A stretch of 64,000 bases of DNA from contig JAGUVW010000011.1 in assembly GCA_020062665.1 (NCBI GenBank), positions 1-64,000 on the forward strand. Reading direction: 5' to 3'. The notes under the pieces were generated by a model. It searched no databases. It was not told where the DNA came from and was given only the letters and a program-made list of their open reading frames with translations. Position numbers and translations under genes: made by a program. The stretch comes from Pseudomonadales bacterium. GTDB lineage: Bacteria > Pseudomonadota > Gammaproteobacteria > Pseudomonadales > Ketobacteraceae. Of the stretch, positions 17,099 to 27,031 are shown piece by piece (the first letter of the stretch is position 1; every line of letters starts with the position of its first letter).

Positions 17099-17641
17099 TC
17101 AGAAGGCGAACTGGGCGCCGATGGAGATCATGTCGGATTCAACATCGATGCCAAATTCTTCATTTTCGGTATCTGGAAGAATCGTGTACTCGATAATCAT
17201 GCCTGAACCACGGCGGTCGAAGTTCACTTTGGCACCGATGCCGAAGCTAACGCCTGTATCGTCGTAGGTATCGCCTTCGTTGTCCTTGAATTCAACCTTG
17301 GCGAATCCAATCTTGCCGAACAGGGAGAAGGTGCGATCAAGAGGGATGATACCCACTGCATTTACACCAAAGAGAGAGTCCAGCTCCAATTCGTAGGGTG
17401 TTCCTGAAACCTTGTCGTCCTGCAACCCGAGCCCGAGCACACCTTCGACGGCAAAATTTTCATTCAATTCCACGCCGCCACGCACCCGCAGTGCTGTCGG
17501 ATCTGAATCAGCAGAGTTATCCCAGCTGTCTGTCAGCTCCGCACTGATAAAGCTGAAGTCCGCGCCGAAATACCCGGTCTGGGCAAAGGCGCTGGAAGAA
17601 AGTACTGAGGCGGCCACAAGGCCCAACATTGATTTTTTCAC
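17099..17641 (-). CDS. Outer-membrane beta-barrel protein (OmpA/Ail-like small barrel)
   Basis: 180 aa from the GTG at 17641, which has GGAG at ideal spacing and begins a clean signal peptide (VKKSMLGLVAASVLSSSAFA|QTGYF). The frame is open 46 codons upstream but that part lacks a signal. About eight amphipathic strands alternate with acidic loops (SFISAELTDSWDNSADSD, FKDNEGDTYDDTG), ending in GAQFAF with terminal Phe. Consistent with an eight-stranded porin-family barrel. Function unknown; composition is slightly lower GC than the surroundings. Confidence 0.78.
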   Translation of the reverse strand: MKKSMLGLVAASVLSSSAFAQTGYFGADFSFISAELTDSWDNSADSDPTALRVRGGVELNENFAVEGVLGLGLQDDKVSGTPYELELDSLFGVNAVGIIPLDRTFSLFGKIGFAKVEFKDNEGDTYDDTGVSFGIGAKVNFDRRGSGMIIEYTILPDTENEEFGIDVESDMISIGAQFAF

Positions 17642-17842
17642 GTTAACTCCTGATCTGTTCGAATCGTTTCCTGCCAGTCGATGGCAGGCCGAGTCTAGCG
17701 CACCGGGCCCAGCCCAGGCAACGCGGGCCAAACCCTGGCACCTCATCTGGATCAGGCTGTTGGACAATCTGCCAACCATGGCTCATTTCCGGCACCGGGC
17801 AACGTCCGATGGTATTGAATACGCCTGTCGCGAAAGCCGGTT

Positions 17843-18760
17843 TCACACCGCGCTGACAGCAAACCCCTGCTTGGGAAAATGCACATGCACCGTACCCAAA
17901 TCGCCAGATTCCCGCGCCAGAATCCAGCGCTGGGGGCTGCTGCCCACCAGTTTGCCGGTGGTGGCATCGCGACCATAGTCCGATGGCGCAATGCTGACCT
18001 GCTTTCCGATCAGCGCATCCTGCAGGTAATCCGCCTGGATCGGCCGCGGCTGGGCGGCACGAGCCTGCTCCAGCGCGGCCTCGGCGCTGATGTCGATCCG
18101 CTTGCCGTGGCCAAACGCCTTCATGCGATCCATCCAGGCAATGGTGTTGGGGTAGTCGTTGATAAAGCTGCGCTCACCCAGATCGCGGATGAACCAGAGT
18201 GAGTGATAAGCCGAGAAATCGCCGTGGCAGGGTTCGGTGCCGAACAGAAAATCCTGCTTGATCAACCCTTCCATCCGCTGAAGATGGGCAAGCACCTTGG
18301 GCATGGCGCTGCGCGGCCCCGGCATTTTCACTTTTGCAGTGCGGCCCATATTGATGCGATCCCAGGCGAAACGGGCGATGTCCAGCAGGGACATGCTCTG
18401 CCGCACTTTGTCCCGCAGACGCTTGCTGCCACCGGCCATGATGCAGGCGAAGAAAACCTCCAGATCCACTTCCTTCACGAATGCCTGCACGTCGGGGCTG
18501 CAGTTTTCCAGCGCCAGCAGTGGCTTGTTGGACAGCGCGGCAATTTCGCTGGCAATCACGCGCGTGTCGCAGAACACATCGGCGCCAATTTGCGCGACTG
18601 GAATCTTGCGATAACCACCCGCCAGTCGCGCCAGCATCGGGCGCGGCGGCATCTCGCGGTGTGTCACCGACTGCCACTCCAGTTGCGAATAACCCAGCAT
18701 CGACCGCATTTTTTCCGCGAACGGCGACATGGCGTAGTTGTGCAGAATCAGACCGGACAT
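17843..18760 (-). CDS. Glutathione S-transferase family protein with C-terminal extension
   Basis: 305 aa. The N-terminal thioredoxin-like domain is seen as LILHNYAMSPFAEKMRSMLGY with the cis-Pro segment GGYRKIPVAQIGADVFCDTRVI, followed by an all-helical domain (about 90-220; GTEPCHGDFSAYHSLWFIRD). The last 70 residues (ALIGKQVSIAPSDYGRDATTGKLVG...) are an extra beta-rich tail unlike standard GSTs of about 210 aa. It lies 15 bases downstream of the molybdopterin oxidoreductase, same strand, so likely cotranscribed. Substrate unknown. Confidence 0.8.
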   Translation of the reverse strand: MSGLILHNYAMSPFAEKMRSMLGYSQLEWQSVTHREMPPRPMLARLAGGYRKIPVAQIGADVFCDTRVIASEIAALSNKPLLALENCSPDVQAFVKEVDLEVFFACIMAGGSKRLRDKVRQSMSLLDIARFAWDRINMGRTAKVKMPGPRSAMPKVLAHLQRMEGLIKQDFLFGTEPCHGDFSAYHSLWFIRDLGERSFINDYPNTIAWMDRMKAFGHGKRIDISAEAALEQARAAQPRPIQADYLQDALIGKQVSIAPSDYGRDATTGKLVGSSPQRWILARESGDLGTVHVHFPKQGFAVSAV

Positions 18761-18775
18761 GATTTCCCCCAGGAT

Positions 18776-20908
18776 TTAATGTTGAGCTGCCGATACTACC
18801 ACCGGAACACCGGTCATGAAGGCTTGATTGCTGAGCTTTTCATAACTGCCCGGCCCGGTGGGCAACAGCACGTTGGCGTTGGTGCCAGGATAACGGTTGG
18901 CGATTTTGAGGCCGTGACTTTTCTGGTGACCCCAGCCGTGGGTCATCGCCACTACGCCAGGGCGCAGCGTGTCATCCACTTTCACTTTCGTGACGATGCG
19001 GCCCCAGCGATTGCGCACTTCGATCAGCTGGCCATCCTGTAGGCCGCGCTGCTGTACATCCTCCGGGCTCATGTGCAGGCCGTTGTCCTGCTGATGTTCG
19101 CGTTTGAGTTCCGGCAGATTGTGAAACCAGCTGTTGTGCATGTAGTTGGTGCGCAGGTTGATCAGTTTGAGCTGGTCGGCGGGTTCCTGTTGCAGTTCGC
19201 GGAAAATGGCGTGGGCCTGCGTGATGGCTTCGGCAAACAGCGGCGGGCAGCAATCCACTTTTTTGTCGTCGGTCTGCACCCAGTCGGAATAGAAACGGCC
19301 GGTAGGAATCGGCGGCAGCGGCACGGTTTGCTGCGGTGCGTCCTGCACCTGCTGCAGCGTGAGATTCGCATAACCGAGCATCTTGTTGAGGCGGCCAAAC
19401 GGATTGGGATTTTCGTTTTCGCTGAAGAGCGAGTGCAACCCGAGTGCCTGCTCCAGTTTGCCCAGAATCCACCATTCTTCCTTGCGTTCATGGGCTGCAG
19501 GCACCACGGCGTCGGTGTACTGCACAAAGGGTTCCGACTGCATGCCCAGGCCGCAGATGTTCAGATCGCGCCGCTCGAGCATGTCGGCGCAGGGCAGCAG
19601 GTAATCGGCCAGCTCGCCGGTGGCATTGCGCACCAGATCGATGACCACCAGCAGCTCCAGCTTTTCAAACGCCTGGCGAATGCGGGCCTCGCCGCCCATG
19701 GACAGCAGTGGATTGCCGGCAATCACGATCAGCGCCTTGATGGGATTTTTTGCTTCCAGAATCATGTCCGGCAGCAGATTGCCCGGCAGCGAGCCGCGAA
19801 TCAGCCGCAGCTCGCCAAATTCGCTGGAGAAAAACACGTGCTCCTTTTCCAGCGACTTCACAGCGCCTGCTTTGGCGGCGGGATAGAAGCCCAGGGAATA
19901 GAGATTGCCACCGCGTTTGTCGAGATTGCCGGTGACGAAACTCAACATCTGCAGCAGCCAGTAACACAGCGTGCCCTGCCGCCCCATGTTGACGCCGGTG
20001 GACATGTGGGCGCAGGCGGTTTCGGCGCGGGCAAAATCCAGCGCAGTCTGGCGAATGGTGTTGGCATCGATACCCACCACCGGAGCAACGGTTTCCGCCG
20101 TATAGGGCTGGATAAAAGCGCGCAGTTCGTCGATATGCTTGCCGTGCTGCGCGATCACGTCAGCCTTGAACAATCCGGCCTTGTCGATCTCGTGCAGCAG
20201 GGCCGCCATCAGATACAGATCCGTGTCCGGTTTGATTTGCAGTACGTCGCCGGTGGCCGGCGTGGCGGACTCGATCTGACGGGGATTGACGAAACGGATG
20301 ATGGCGCCATTCTTTTTCGCCTGTCGCAACTGTGCCATGGGATTGGCCATGGACACGAAACTCATGTGCGACACTTTGGGGTTCTCGCCAAAGATCAGCG
20401 CGTATTTCGTGTGCGCAAAATCCGGCACCGGGTGCAAAGTGCTGGTGCCGAACACAGCCTCGGCGCCGGCAAATTTATTGGAGCAGTCCTGGGTGCCGGA
20501 ATTGAACAGGCGCCGGGTTTGCAGCTGGGTGAAGAACGAACCCATGGCCTGCCCCGCCAGCGCGTTGAAGGCGGTGGGATTGCCGACATAGCCGGCCACC
20601 GCATCGTGACCATATTGCTGCTGGATCTGGCGGATCTTTTCCGCGATATCAGCAACGGCTTTTTCCCAAGACAGTGTCGCGAATTGCCCGGCCTGCTGTT
20701 TGTCGTTGCTGCGCTTGAGAGGCACATTCAAGCGATCAGGATCCTGGTGGATGCCCTGGTAATTGATGCCTTTGTGGCAGGCAAAACCTTTCGTTACCGG
20801 ATGATCCTTGTCGGGCATCAGCCGGATCAGCCTGTCATTTTCGACTTCGGCGATCAGGCCGCAGGAGGGTTCGCACACACGGCAGAAAGTAGGTTTGAGC
20901 GTGGACAT
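18776..20908 (-). CDS. Molybdopterin-dependent oxidoreductase (formate dehydrogenase/nitrate reductase superfamily)
   Basis: 710 aa. The N-terminus binds a 4Fe-4S cluster through Cys9, Cys12, Cys16 and Cys44 (FCRVCEPSC...GFACHKG). The central Mo-bisMGD domain follows; Cys142 in GTQDCSNKFAGAE stands where Cys or Sec ligands of Mo lie in this superfamily (inference). The C-terminal MoCo-binding fold shows the GQLIEVRNRWGRIVTKVKVDD and VAMTHGWGHQ regions. No signal peptide is visible, so it is cytoplasmic. No electron-transfer or membrane subunit is encoded beside it. Such stand-alone enzymes are annotated as generic molybdopterin oxidoreductases; the physiological substrate is unknown. Confidence 0.85.
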   Translation of the reverse strand: MSTLKPTFCRVCEPSCGLIAEVENDRLIRLMPDKDHPVTKGFACHKGINYQGIHQDPDRLNVPLKRSNDKQQAGQFATLSWEKAVADIAEKIRQIQQQYGHDAVAGYVGNPTAFNALAGQAMGSFFTQLQTRRLFNSGTQDCSNKFAGAEAVFGTSTLHPVPDFAHTKYALIFGENPKVSHMSFVSMANPMAQLRQAKKNGAIIRFVNPRQIESATPATGDVLQIKPDTDLYLMAALLHEIDKAGLFKADVIAQHGKHIDELRAFIQPYTAETVAPVVGIDANTIRQTALDFARAETACAHMSTGVNMGRQGTLCYWLLQMLSFVTGNLDKRGGNLYSLGFYPAAKAGAVKSLEKEHVFFSSEFGELRLIRGSLPGNLLPDMILEAKNPIKALIVIAGNPLLSMGGEARIRQAFEKLELLVVIDLVRNATGELADYLLPCADMLERRDLNICGLGMQSEPFVQYTDAVVPAAHERKEEWWILGKLEQALGLHSLFSENENPNPFGRLNKMLGYANLTLQQVQDAPQQTVPLPPIPTGRFYSDWVQTDDKKVDCCPPLFAEAITQAHAIFRELQQEPADQLKLINLRTNYMHNSWFHNLPELKREHQQDNGLHMSPEDVQQRGLQDGQLIEVRNRWGRIVTKVKVDDTLRPGVVAMTHGWGHQKSHGLKIANRYPGTNANVLLPTGPGSYEKLSNQAFMTGVPVVVSAAQH

Positions 20909-21078
20909 AATGTTGCTTCCCGGTCACGTTCTTGTTTTGGCGGAGGGACAGACTGGGATTTGATGCTAGTCGCCGACGATGGGCGGCTCAATGGCGGAAA
21001 TGTTTAACCTGATGGCGGATTTGGCCGATTCACAACTGCCGCTGTCGCCATCGGCAAATGCCACTACGAATCAGCGTA

Positions 21079-21537
21079 TTATTTGCTGCGCGCCAGACCG
21101 CCCAGATCGAGTTGGTATACCAATGCATCCTCGCGCAAATCACCGGCAGGGTAATAATCCTTGCGCAAACCCACCTGCACGAATCCCATGGATTCATACA
21201 AGCGAATGGCAGCAGTATTGCTCGGGCGCACCTCCAGGAACGTTTGTTCCGCGCCGTGATCGATGGCGCATTCCAGTGCATGCCGCAGCAACAGGCGGCC
21301 CAGTCCTTTGCCGTGCTTTTCCGGCTCCACGCAGATATTGAGGATGTGGCATTCGTCCACCGCCACGTAAATCACGGTGTAGCCCAGCAGTTGCCCCGCA
21401 TCCGCCAGCACGTGGCACAGATAGCCGCTGTTCAGGCTGTCGCGGAACATGCCGAGCGTCCAGGGCCAGGGATAGGCGCGTTCTTCGATGTCCATTACGG
21501 CGGGCAGCAGCGCCTCGCTCATCAGCTGGAATTGCAT
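21079..21537 (-). CDS. rimI: Ribosomal protein S18 alanine N-acetyltransferase
   Basis: 152 aa GNAT enzyme that acetylates the N-terminal Ala of ribosomal protein S18. The first strand and helix are typical (VMDIEERAYPWPWTLGMFRDSL), the acetyl-CoA loop is VEPEKHGKGLGRLLL, and LEVRPSNTAAIRLYESMGFVQVGLRKDYY carries the conserved Glu/Asn/Tyr set of RimI. It starts four bases after the stop of the gene at 21542-22405, so both are coupled. Confidence 0.92.
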   Translation of the reverse strand: MQFQLMSEALLPAVMDIEERAYPWPWTLGMFRDSLNSGYLCHVLADAGQLLGYTVIYVAVDECHILNICVEPEKHGKGLGRLLLRHALECAIDHGAEQTFLEVRPSNTAAIRLYESMGFVQVGLRKDYYPAGDLREDALVYQLDLGGLARSK

Positions 21538-21541
21538 GAAT

Positions 21542-22405
21542 TCAGAGGAAGGATTGCAGCTGACGCCAGACGACGGGCTTCAGCGTCCAGTCTTTTTGCA
21601 GCGCAGCCAGACTGTACGTCAACAGGCAGGAAGCACCATCCAGTTCCGGCAGGGTGAACGCTTCGCCGGCCTGCTGATGGGGAAAACACACCAGCGGCGC
21701 AACGCCGAGGAAAAGCACTTTGTCCAGCGGCTGTTCGGACTGCGCAGCAGAAAGAAAGGCCAGCAGACCATCCCGCGCCGCACTCACGTCTGCTGCAATG
21801 CGCGGATTGTTCACCAGCGGCCAGCGGAACAGTTTGGTATTGCTGTCGCCGATTTCCTGCTGGCAGTTCAGCGCCAGCAACAAGTCGCTGAGCAAACGGA
21901 ATTCGACGCCCGACAGCCCCGGCGCATCCGGCTGGGACAGTTCCACCAGCAGACGCGCACGCTGCGGCAACGTGATCACCGCCAGCGTGAAGCGCTGCAG
22001 CGACGCCGCTTTCGGTGCCATCGGCTGTTTTTTTTCTTCCACCGGTTTGAGCTTGCTGAGATCCAGCTGGGGAATATCGCCGGTGTCGCGTTGCGCGGGC
22101 TCGGCTGAATTCTGCGGCGTTGTGGATGCAGTCGGATCTGCCCGTTGCACGGCGGCAGACACGGCCTGGGCCACCACATCCGCCGATGGATCGGAAACAA
22201 CCGGCGGACGAGGATTTTCGCGCAGCGTTGTGCTGACAACAGCATCTTCACGCAGCAATGGTTCAGGCGACACCGCTTCCGCCGCCGGGCTCTCCCACGC
22301 CAGTGCCGGCAATTGCGGTACGCCGGCAATCGGCCGCAACGGCACATATTGGGTAATCCCCAGCGCCTGCAGATACGCCAGCCGTTCGCCTTCGTGCTGC
22401 ATCAT
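21542..22405 (-). CDS. Protein of unknown function in the holD position next to rimI
   Basis: 287 aa. The first 20 residues (ERLAYLQALGITQYVPLRPI) are a short helical module, followed by about 100 residues of low-complexity Pro/Ala/Ser-rich linker, then a globular C-terminal domain (about 135-287; LAVITLPQRARLLVELSQ, SCLLTYSLAALQKDWTLKPVVWRQLQSFL). In E. coli the gene upstream of rimI is holD, the psi subunit of DNA polymerase III; the N-terminal LQxLGIxQY-like helix is reminiscent of that family, so a divergent psi subunit is a reasonable guess, not a proof. It starts directly after leuA and is coupled to rimI. Confidence 0.65.
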   Translation of the reverse strand: MMQHEGERLAYLQALGITQYVPLRPIAGVPQLPALAWESPAAEAVSPEPLLREDAVVSTTLRENPRPPVVSDPSADVVAQAVSAAVQRADPTASTTPQNSAEPAQRDTGDIPQLDLSKLKPVEEKKQPMAPKAASLQRFTLAVITLPQRARLLVELSQPDAPGLSGVEFRLLSDLLLALNCQQEIGDSNTKLFRWPLVNNPRIAADVSAARDGLLAFLSAAQSEQPLDKVLFLGVAPLVCFPHQQAGEAFTLPELDGASCLLTYSLAALQKDWTLKPVVWRQLQSFL

Positions 22406-23953
22406 CTACACACCGTCATTCTGCGGATGAGCCTTGGCGCCGGATTCCAGATGATTGAGCGCATCCAGATACGCCTTGGCGGATGCCGCGACGATATCGA
22501 TATCAGCGCCATGGCCATTCACGATACGCCCGCCCTTCTCCAGCCGCACGGTAACCTCGCCCTGGGAATCGGTGCCGCTGGTGATGGCGTTGACGTTGTA
22601 CAACTCCAGCGTTGCGCCGCTCTGCGCAATGGTTTCGATGGCCTTGAAGGTGGCATCCACCGGGCCGGCGCCCTGACTTTGGCCTTTCTGTTCAGTGCCA
22701 TCCACCGTCAGCACCAGCGAGCAGTTGGGAATCTCACCGGTCTGGGAACACACGCTCAGGGACACGAAACCATAGCGCGCATTTTCGATTTCCTTCTGCG
22801 TGTCGCTCACCAGCGCCTGCAGATCTTCGTCAAAAATTTCCTGCTTCTTGTCCGCCAGATCCTTGAAGCGCTTGAAGGCGTCGTTGAGTTCCTGCTCGGA
22901 CTTCAGCGTGATGCCGATCGCTTCCAGGCGCGCGCGGAAGGCATTGCGGCCCGACAGCTTGCCCAGCACCATGCGATTGGTATTCCAGCCCACATCTTCG
23001 GCGCGCATGATTTCGTAGGTTTCGCGATGCTTGATCACGCCATCCTGGTGAATGCCGGATTCGTGGGCGAAGGCATTGGCGCCCACAATCGCTTTGTTGG
23101 GCTGCACCGGAAAGCCCGTGATGGACGACACCAGCCGCGACGCCGCGACGATTTCCTGGGTGTTGATGGTGGTTTCCACCTTGAAGAAATCGCTGCGGGT
23201 GCGCACCGCCATCACGATTTCTTCCAGCGCGGCATTACCGGCACGCTCGCCCAAACCGTTGATGGTGCATTCCACCTGACGGGCACCGTTCGCCACTGCC
23301 GCCAGCGAGTTGGCAACGGCCAACCCCAGATCGTTGTGACAATGCACGGAGAAAATGGCCTTGTCGGCGTTGGGAATGCGCTCCAGCAACTGGCGAATCA
23401 TCTCGCCGTATTGCTGCGGCATGGCATAACCCACGGTGTCGGGAATATTGATGGTGCGGGCGCCGGCGTCGATGGCGGCTTCGATGATGCGACAGAGAAA
23501 ATCGATCTGGGAACGGCCTGCGTCTTCGCAGGAAAATTCCACGTCGTCGCACAGGCTGCGAGCCAGTTTGACCGCTTTCACCGCCTGTTCCACCACCTGA
23601 TCCGGCTGCAGGCGCAGCTTGTATTCCATGTGGATGGGTGAGGTGGCGATGAAGGTGTGAATGCGGGCAGCGTTGGCATTCTGCAGTGCCTCGCCGGCGC
23701 GGCGAATGTCCGCCTCGACAGCGCGGGCCAGGGAACACACCCGGCTTTCCTTAATGGTATCGGCAATGGCTTTCACGGCGGCAAAATCACCGGGGCTGGC
23801 GATGGCAAACCCGGCTTCGATCACGTCCACCCGCAGTCGCTCCAGGGCCTTGGCGATGCGGAGCTTTTCCTCCTGGGTCATCGAGGCGCCGGGGCTTTGT
23901 TCGCCGTCGCGCAAGGTGGTATCGAAAATGATCAGTTTTTCTTTGCCGCTCAT
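22406..23953 (-). CDS. leuA: 2-isopropylmalate synthase
   Basis: 515 aa, first step of leucine biosynthesis (acetyl-CoA plus 2-oxoisovalerate). The ATG at 23953 has GGAG at good spacing and gives [24 protein letters not shown], the normal family start. Catalytic-barrel motifs visible: [13 protein letters not shown], the metal-binding [10 protein letters not shown] and [13 protein letters not shown], then the linker and the C-terminal regulatory domain ([36 protein letters not shown]) that binds leucine for feedback control. No leader peptide or other leu genes are adjacent; it is immediately followed by the holD-position gene. Confidence 0.96.
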   Translation of the reverse strand: MSGKEKLIIFDTTLRDGEQSPGASMTQEEKLRIAKALERLRVDVIEAGFAIASPGDFAAVKAIADTIKESRVCSLARAVEADIRRAGEALQNANAARIHTFIATSPIHMEYKLRLQPDQVVEQAVKAVKLARSLCDDVEFSCEDAGRSQIDFLCRIIEAAIDAGARTINIPDTVGYAMPQQYGEMIRQLLERIPNADKAIFSVHCHNDLGLAVANSLAAVANGARQVECTINGLGERAGNAALEEIVMAVRTRSDFFKVETTINTQEIVAASRLVSSITGFPVQPNKAIVGANAFAHESGIHQDGVIKHRETYEIMRAEDVGWNTNRMVLGKLSGRNAFRARLEAIGITLKSEQELNDAFKRFKDLADKKQEIFDEDLQALVSDTQKEIENARYGFVSLSVCSQTGEIPNCSLVLTVDGTEQKGQSQGAGPVDATFKAIETIAQSGATLELYNVNAITSGTDSQGEVTVRLEKGGRIVNGHGADIDIVAASAKAYLDALNHLESGAKAHPQNDGV

Positions 23954-24181
23954 GGGGGTCTCCAGCATTGGCTGTGCAACTACTATGGGCCGGAATGGGC
24001 ACATTCTCAACAGGGGCGACACTATAGCCAACCGGCCAGCCAGTGACCAGTGTGGCAGGGCTCGCCGGCCTTTCGGTAATTCCGCACCGCACCAGCGTGC
24101 ATTGTTGACTGCCCCCCGCCGGACCCAGGTTTATGCTGTTTTGGTAGTGCACGCCAACGAGAATGGAATCCGGGAACGCAC

Positions 24182-26317
24182 ATGTCACAGCCCCGCTCCT
24201 GGCTGCCCCGCGCAGCCCCCATGCACCTGATGCTTGGCGCCATGCTGCTGATTCTGATTCAGAGTCTGGCCGCCGTGGAATGGCAGCGCGCGCAACCCTT
24301 CTTTGCCCTGCCGCTGGAATTGCGCCAAGGCCAGTTGTGGCTGCAGTTGCCGGCGCAAGCCAAGCCCATCACCGTGGCCGCCATCGAACTGCAGGGCTAC
24401 CGGCTCGAGCTGCGCGGCGCCGATCGCTCCCCCGATCCTGACTATTTCGCCTCCTACGCTGAGCTGAACGCTTTTCTGGCCCGCCAGCAGCAATTGCACC
24501 ATCTGCTGGAACCGGCACCCTCCGTCACCCTGATCGCCGGCGATGACACCCGCCACGCTTTTGCGCGCCAGCCCCGCACCCTGCTGCAGATTCCGCTGGA
24601 ATTCTGGCTCTACCAGGCCTTCGGCGCGCTGGCATTGCTGGTGGGCGTGGCGTTCTGGGCCTTTCACCGCAGCCAACCGGCCACCCGCATTCTGGCACTG
24701 GCGGGGCTGGGCTTTGCGCTGATGGAGTGGACGATGGCTCTCTACGCCAGCCGGGAACTGGCGCTGGCGGAGTCCATCTTCCGTCACCTGCTGGCGTTGA
24801 ATCATCTGGGTGGCATGCTGTTCGCCGCCGGCACCATCGGCCTGCTGATGTTCCAGCCCGTCTCGCAACCAGTGGCGCGACCGATTCCCTGGCTGCTGTG
24901 GGCGGGCGGCATCGGCCTGCTGCTGTGCTGGGGGAATGAAATCCTGCAGTGGGTGGAATGGCCAGGCCATATTTTCTATTTCCCCTGCCTGCTGCTGTTG
25001 CCGGTGTTCGTGGCGCTGGTGGCGCGACAGTGGCGGCTGTGCCGGTCGCAACCGCGCCTGCGTGCACAACTGAACTGGCTGATGGCCACCCTGCTGACCG
25101 GACTGGGGCTCACCTTTGCCCTGTACGTGCTGCCACTGCTGCTGGAACAACCCAGCTGGCTGTCGCTGCTGCAGGCGAACATCGTGGTGCTGCTGGTATT
25201 CCTGGGCTTTGTCCTCGGCGCCCAGCGCAGTGAGTTGTTCGGCATTCACCGCTGGTGGCTGCGCAGCTGGATTGTCAGTGGCGCGCTGCTGATTCTGGTG
25301 CTGGCTGACGTGTCAGCACTGTTGTCGTTCCATCAGGCCGGGCGGGAACTGGGGCTGCTCACGTTCGTCATCAGCTGGCTCTATCTGCCGCTGCGGCAGT
25401 GGTGCTGGCAACGCGCACTGAACCACTGCAAGCCGGGCACACAACCGCAACAGGCAGGATTGCAGGCACTGCTTGACCACTTCAAGCCACTGCATCTGCA
25501 GACCTCTGCGCGCGCGCCCAGCCATCTGGAATCACAACGCGGTCTGGTGCTCGCATTGCCGCTCGACGGCGATCAATGGTGCATCCTCACCGGCAAACAG
25601 CGCGGCTTTGCCCTGTTCACCGCGCAGGACGCTGCAGATGCACACGCACTGCTGACCGCAAGCCACGCTGCCGATCACCTGTTGCAGCAGGAACGGGACC
25701 GCATCATGCGCGACCTGCACGACGACGTAGCCGCCGATCTGCTCACCCTGCTGCATCAGGCCGAAGACGACTCCCGCCGCACGCTGGTGCAGGAAACCCT
25801 GGGCAATCTGCGCGCCATCATTTACAGCCTGCAGCCGGGGCAGTCGCGCAGTCTGGCGGAACTGGTATTGCGCTGGCAGGCAGATTGCCGGCGCCGCTGT
25901 TCCGCTGCCGGCGTGAACCTGCACTGGCATTGCGCGGCAGAATGCAGTGACCTGATTTTCACCCCAGCCCAGTCGCTGCACCTGCAACGACTCTTACGGG
26001 AAGCAGTGAGCAACGCGCTGCGCCACGCCCATCCGCGCACGCTGTCCATCACGCTGGAATGCGATTCCCATTACCTGCAACTGCGGGTGACCGACGACGG
26101 CCATCATTCACCGGTTGCAGACTGGCGCGCTGGCAAAGGCCTGCACAATCTGCAACTGCGGGCGCGTGAACTGCACGGCACACTGCAGTGGCGTCTGCAC
26201 CCTGCCGGCGACCTCCAGCTGTGCGAACTCAACGCCCGTTTTCCCCTGCGCATCTTTGCGATGACCCCATCACCCCACGCCGCGAGGCCCCGTCATGCTG
26301 ACCATCTTGCTGCTTGA
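24182..26317 (+). CDS. Membrane sensor histidine kinase, NarX/HPK7 type
   Basis: 711 aa. One helix near the N-terminus and a short periplasmic domain (about 40-140, beta-rich, ELRQGQLWLQLPAQAKPITVAAIELQGYRLELRG) are followed by seven or so membrane helices (about 145-400), the architecture of 7TM-type sensors. The cytoplasmic part has the HisKA_3 box ERDRIMRDLHDDVAADL with phosphorylatable His513, the N-box REAVSNALRHAHP and a G-box DDGHHSP...GKGLHNLQLRARELHG. It overlaps the next gene, its likely response-regulator partner, by 23 bases. The signal is unknown. Confidence 0.87.
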   Translation: MSQPRSWLPRAAPMHLMLGAMLLILIQSLAAVEWQRAQPFFALPLELRQGQLWLQLPAQAKPITVAAIELQGYRLELRGADRSPDPDYFASYAELNAFLARQQQLHHLLEPAPSVTLIAGDDTRHAFARQPRTLLQIPLEFWLYQAFGALALLVGVAFWAFHRSQPATRILALAGLGFALMEWTMALYASRELALAESIFRHLLALNHLGGMLFAAGTIGLLMFQPVSQPVARPIPWLLWAGGIGLLLCWGNEILQWVEWPGHIFYFPCLLLLPVFVALVARQWRLCRSQPRLRAQLNWLMATLLTGLGLTFALYVLPLLLEQPSWLSLLQANIVVLLVFLGFVLGAQRSELFGIHRWWLRSWIVSGALLILVLADVSALLSFHQAGRELGLLTFVISWLYLPLRQWCWQRALNHCKPGTQPQQAGLQALLDHFKPLHLQTSARAPSHLESQRGLVLALPLDGDQWCILTGKQRGFALFTAQDAADAHALLTASHAADHLLQQERDRIMRDLHDDVAADLLTLLHQAEDDSRRTLVQETLGNLRAIIYSLQPGQSRSLAELVLRWQADCRRRCSAAGVNLHWHCAAECSDLIFTPAQSLHLQRLLREAVSNALRHAHPRTLSITLECDSHYLQLRVTDDGHHSPVADWRAGKGLHNLQLRARELHGTLQWRLHPAGDLQLCELNARFPLRIFAMTPSPHAARPRHADHLAA

Positions 26318-26930
26318 AGATCACACCCCCACCGCCCGCTGGATGCACGACGTGGCACAACAAGCGTTTCCCGAAACCGACATCCTGCACGCCAACTGCA
26401 TCAGCGCCGCGAAAAAATTCCTGCAGGAAACGCTTTTCCACCTCGCGCTGCTGGACATTCATCTGCCCGATGGCAACGGCACCGACCTGATTCCCGCGCT
26501 GAAGAAACACAACCCCAACGCCATGGCCGTGATGACCACCGTGTTCGACGACGACCAGCACCTGTTCGACGCCCTGCGTGCCGGCGCCCAAGGCTATCTG
26601 CTGAAGGAACAGCCGCAAGCAGAACTGGTGCAACGGCTGCGCGGCATACTCAAGGGCGAACCGCCCCTGTCACCGGGCATTGCCCGCCGCATGCTGGCCT
26701 ACTTTCAGCCGGCACCGGCACAAAAAAATCCTCCACTCTCGCCCCGCGAACAGGAAACCCTGACCCTGCTGGCCAAAGGCTACAGTGTGAAGGAACTGGC
26801 ACGCATGCTGTTGATTTCCGATCACACAGCGGCCGGGTACGTGAAAACGATTTATCGCAAGCTGAACGTATCGTCGCGGGCCGAAGCGACGCTGGAAGCA
26901 ACCCGCCTGGGCCTGGTGCATTCACGCTAA
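26295..26930 (+). CDS. Response regulator, NarL/LuxR DNA-binding type
   Basis: 211 aa. The receiver domain shows the acidic pair LLLEDH, phosphoacceptor Asp54 (LLDIHLPDGNG), Thr near 80 and Lys in YLLKEQP. A GerE/LuxR helix-turn-helix lies at about 148-205 (LSPREQETLTLLAKGYSVKELARMLLISDHT). The start overlaps the kinase gene, so the pair is made together. Target genes cannot be read here; the nearest convergent gene encodes the secreted protein at 27032-28777. Confidence 0.92.
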   Translation: MLTILLLEDHTPTARWMHDVAQQAFPETDILHANCISAAKKFLQETLFHLALLDIHLPDGNGTDLIPALKKHNPNAMAVMTTVFDDDQHLFDALRAGAQGYLLKEQPQAELVQRLRGILKGEPPLSPGIARRMLAYFQPAPAQKNPPLSPREQETLTLLAKGYSVKELARMLLISDHTAAGYVKTIYRKLNVSSRAEATLEATRLGLVHSR

Positions 26931-26972
26931 AGCCGATTCCTGCAATCACGCTGCGCACACGATCACCACACA

Positions 26973-27000
26973 GAAAAAAGCCCGGCACTTCCGCCGGGCT
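26973..27000 (-). terminator. Rho-independent terminator (minus strand) after the secreted-protein gene
   Basis: On the minus strand AGCCCGGC (27000-26993) pairs with GCCGGGCT (26986-26979) and is followed by a TTTTTT run ending near 26973. Confidence 0.88.
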
Positions 27001-27031
27001 CAACGCTCGCACACCCACCATCATTGCTCGG

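Noticed and set aside
19073-21007. Long plus-strand frame (644 codons) opposite the molybdopterin enzyme
   Set aside because: Antisense shadow; the translation is Gln/His/Gly-rich with no domain pattern.
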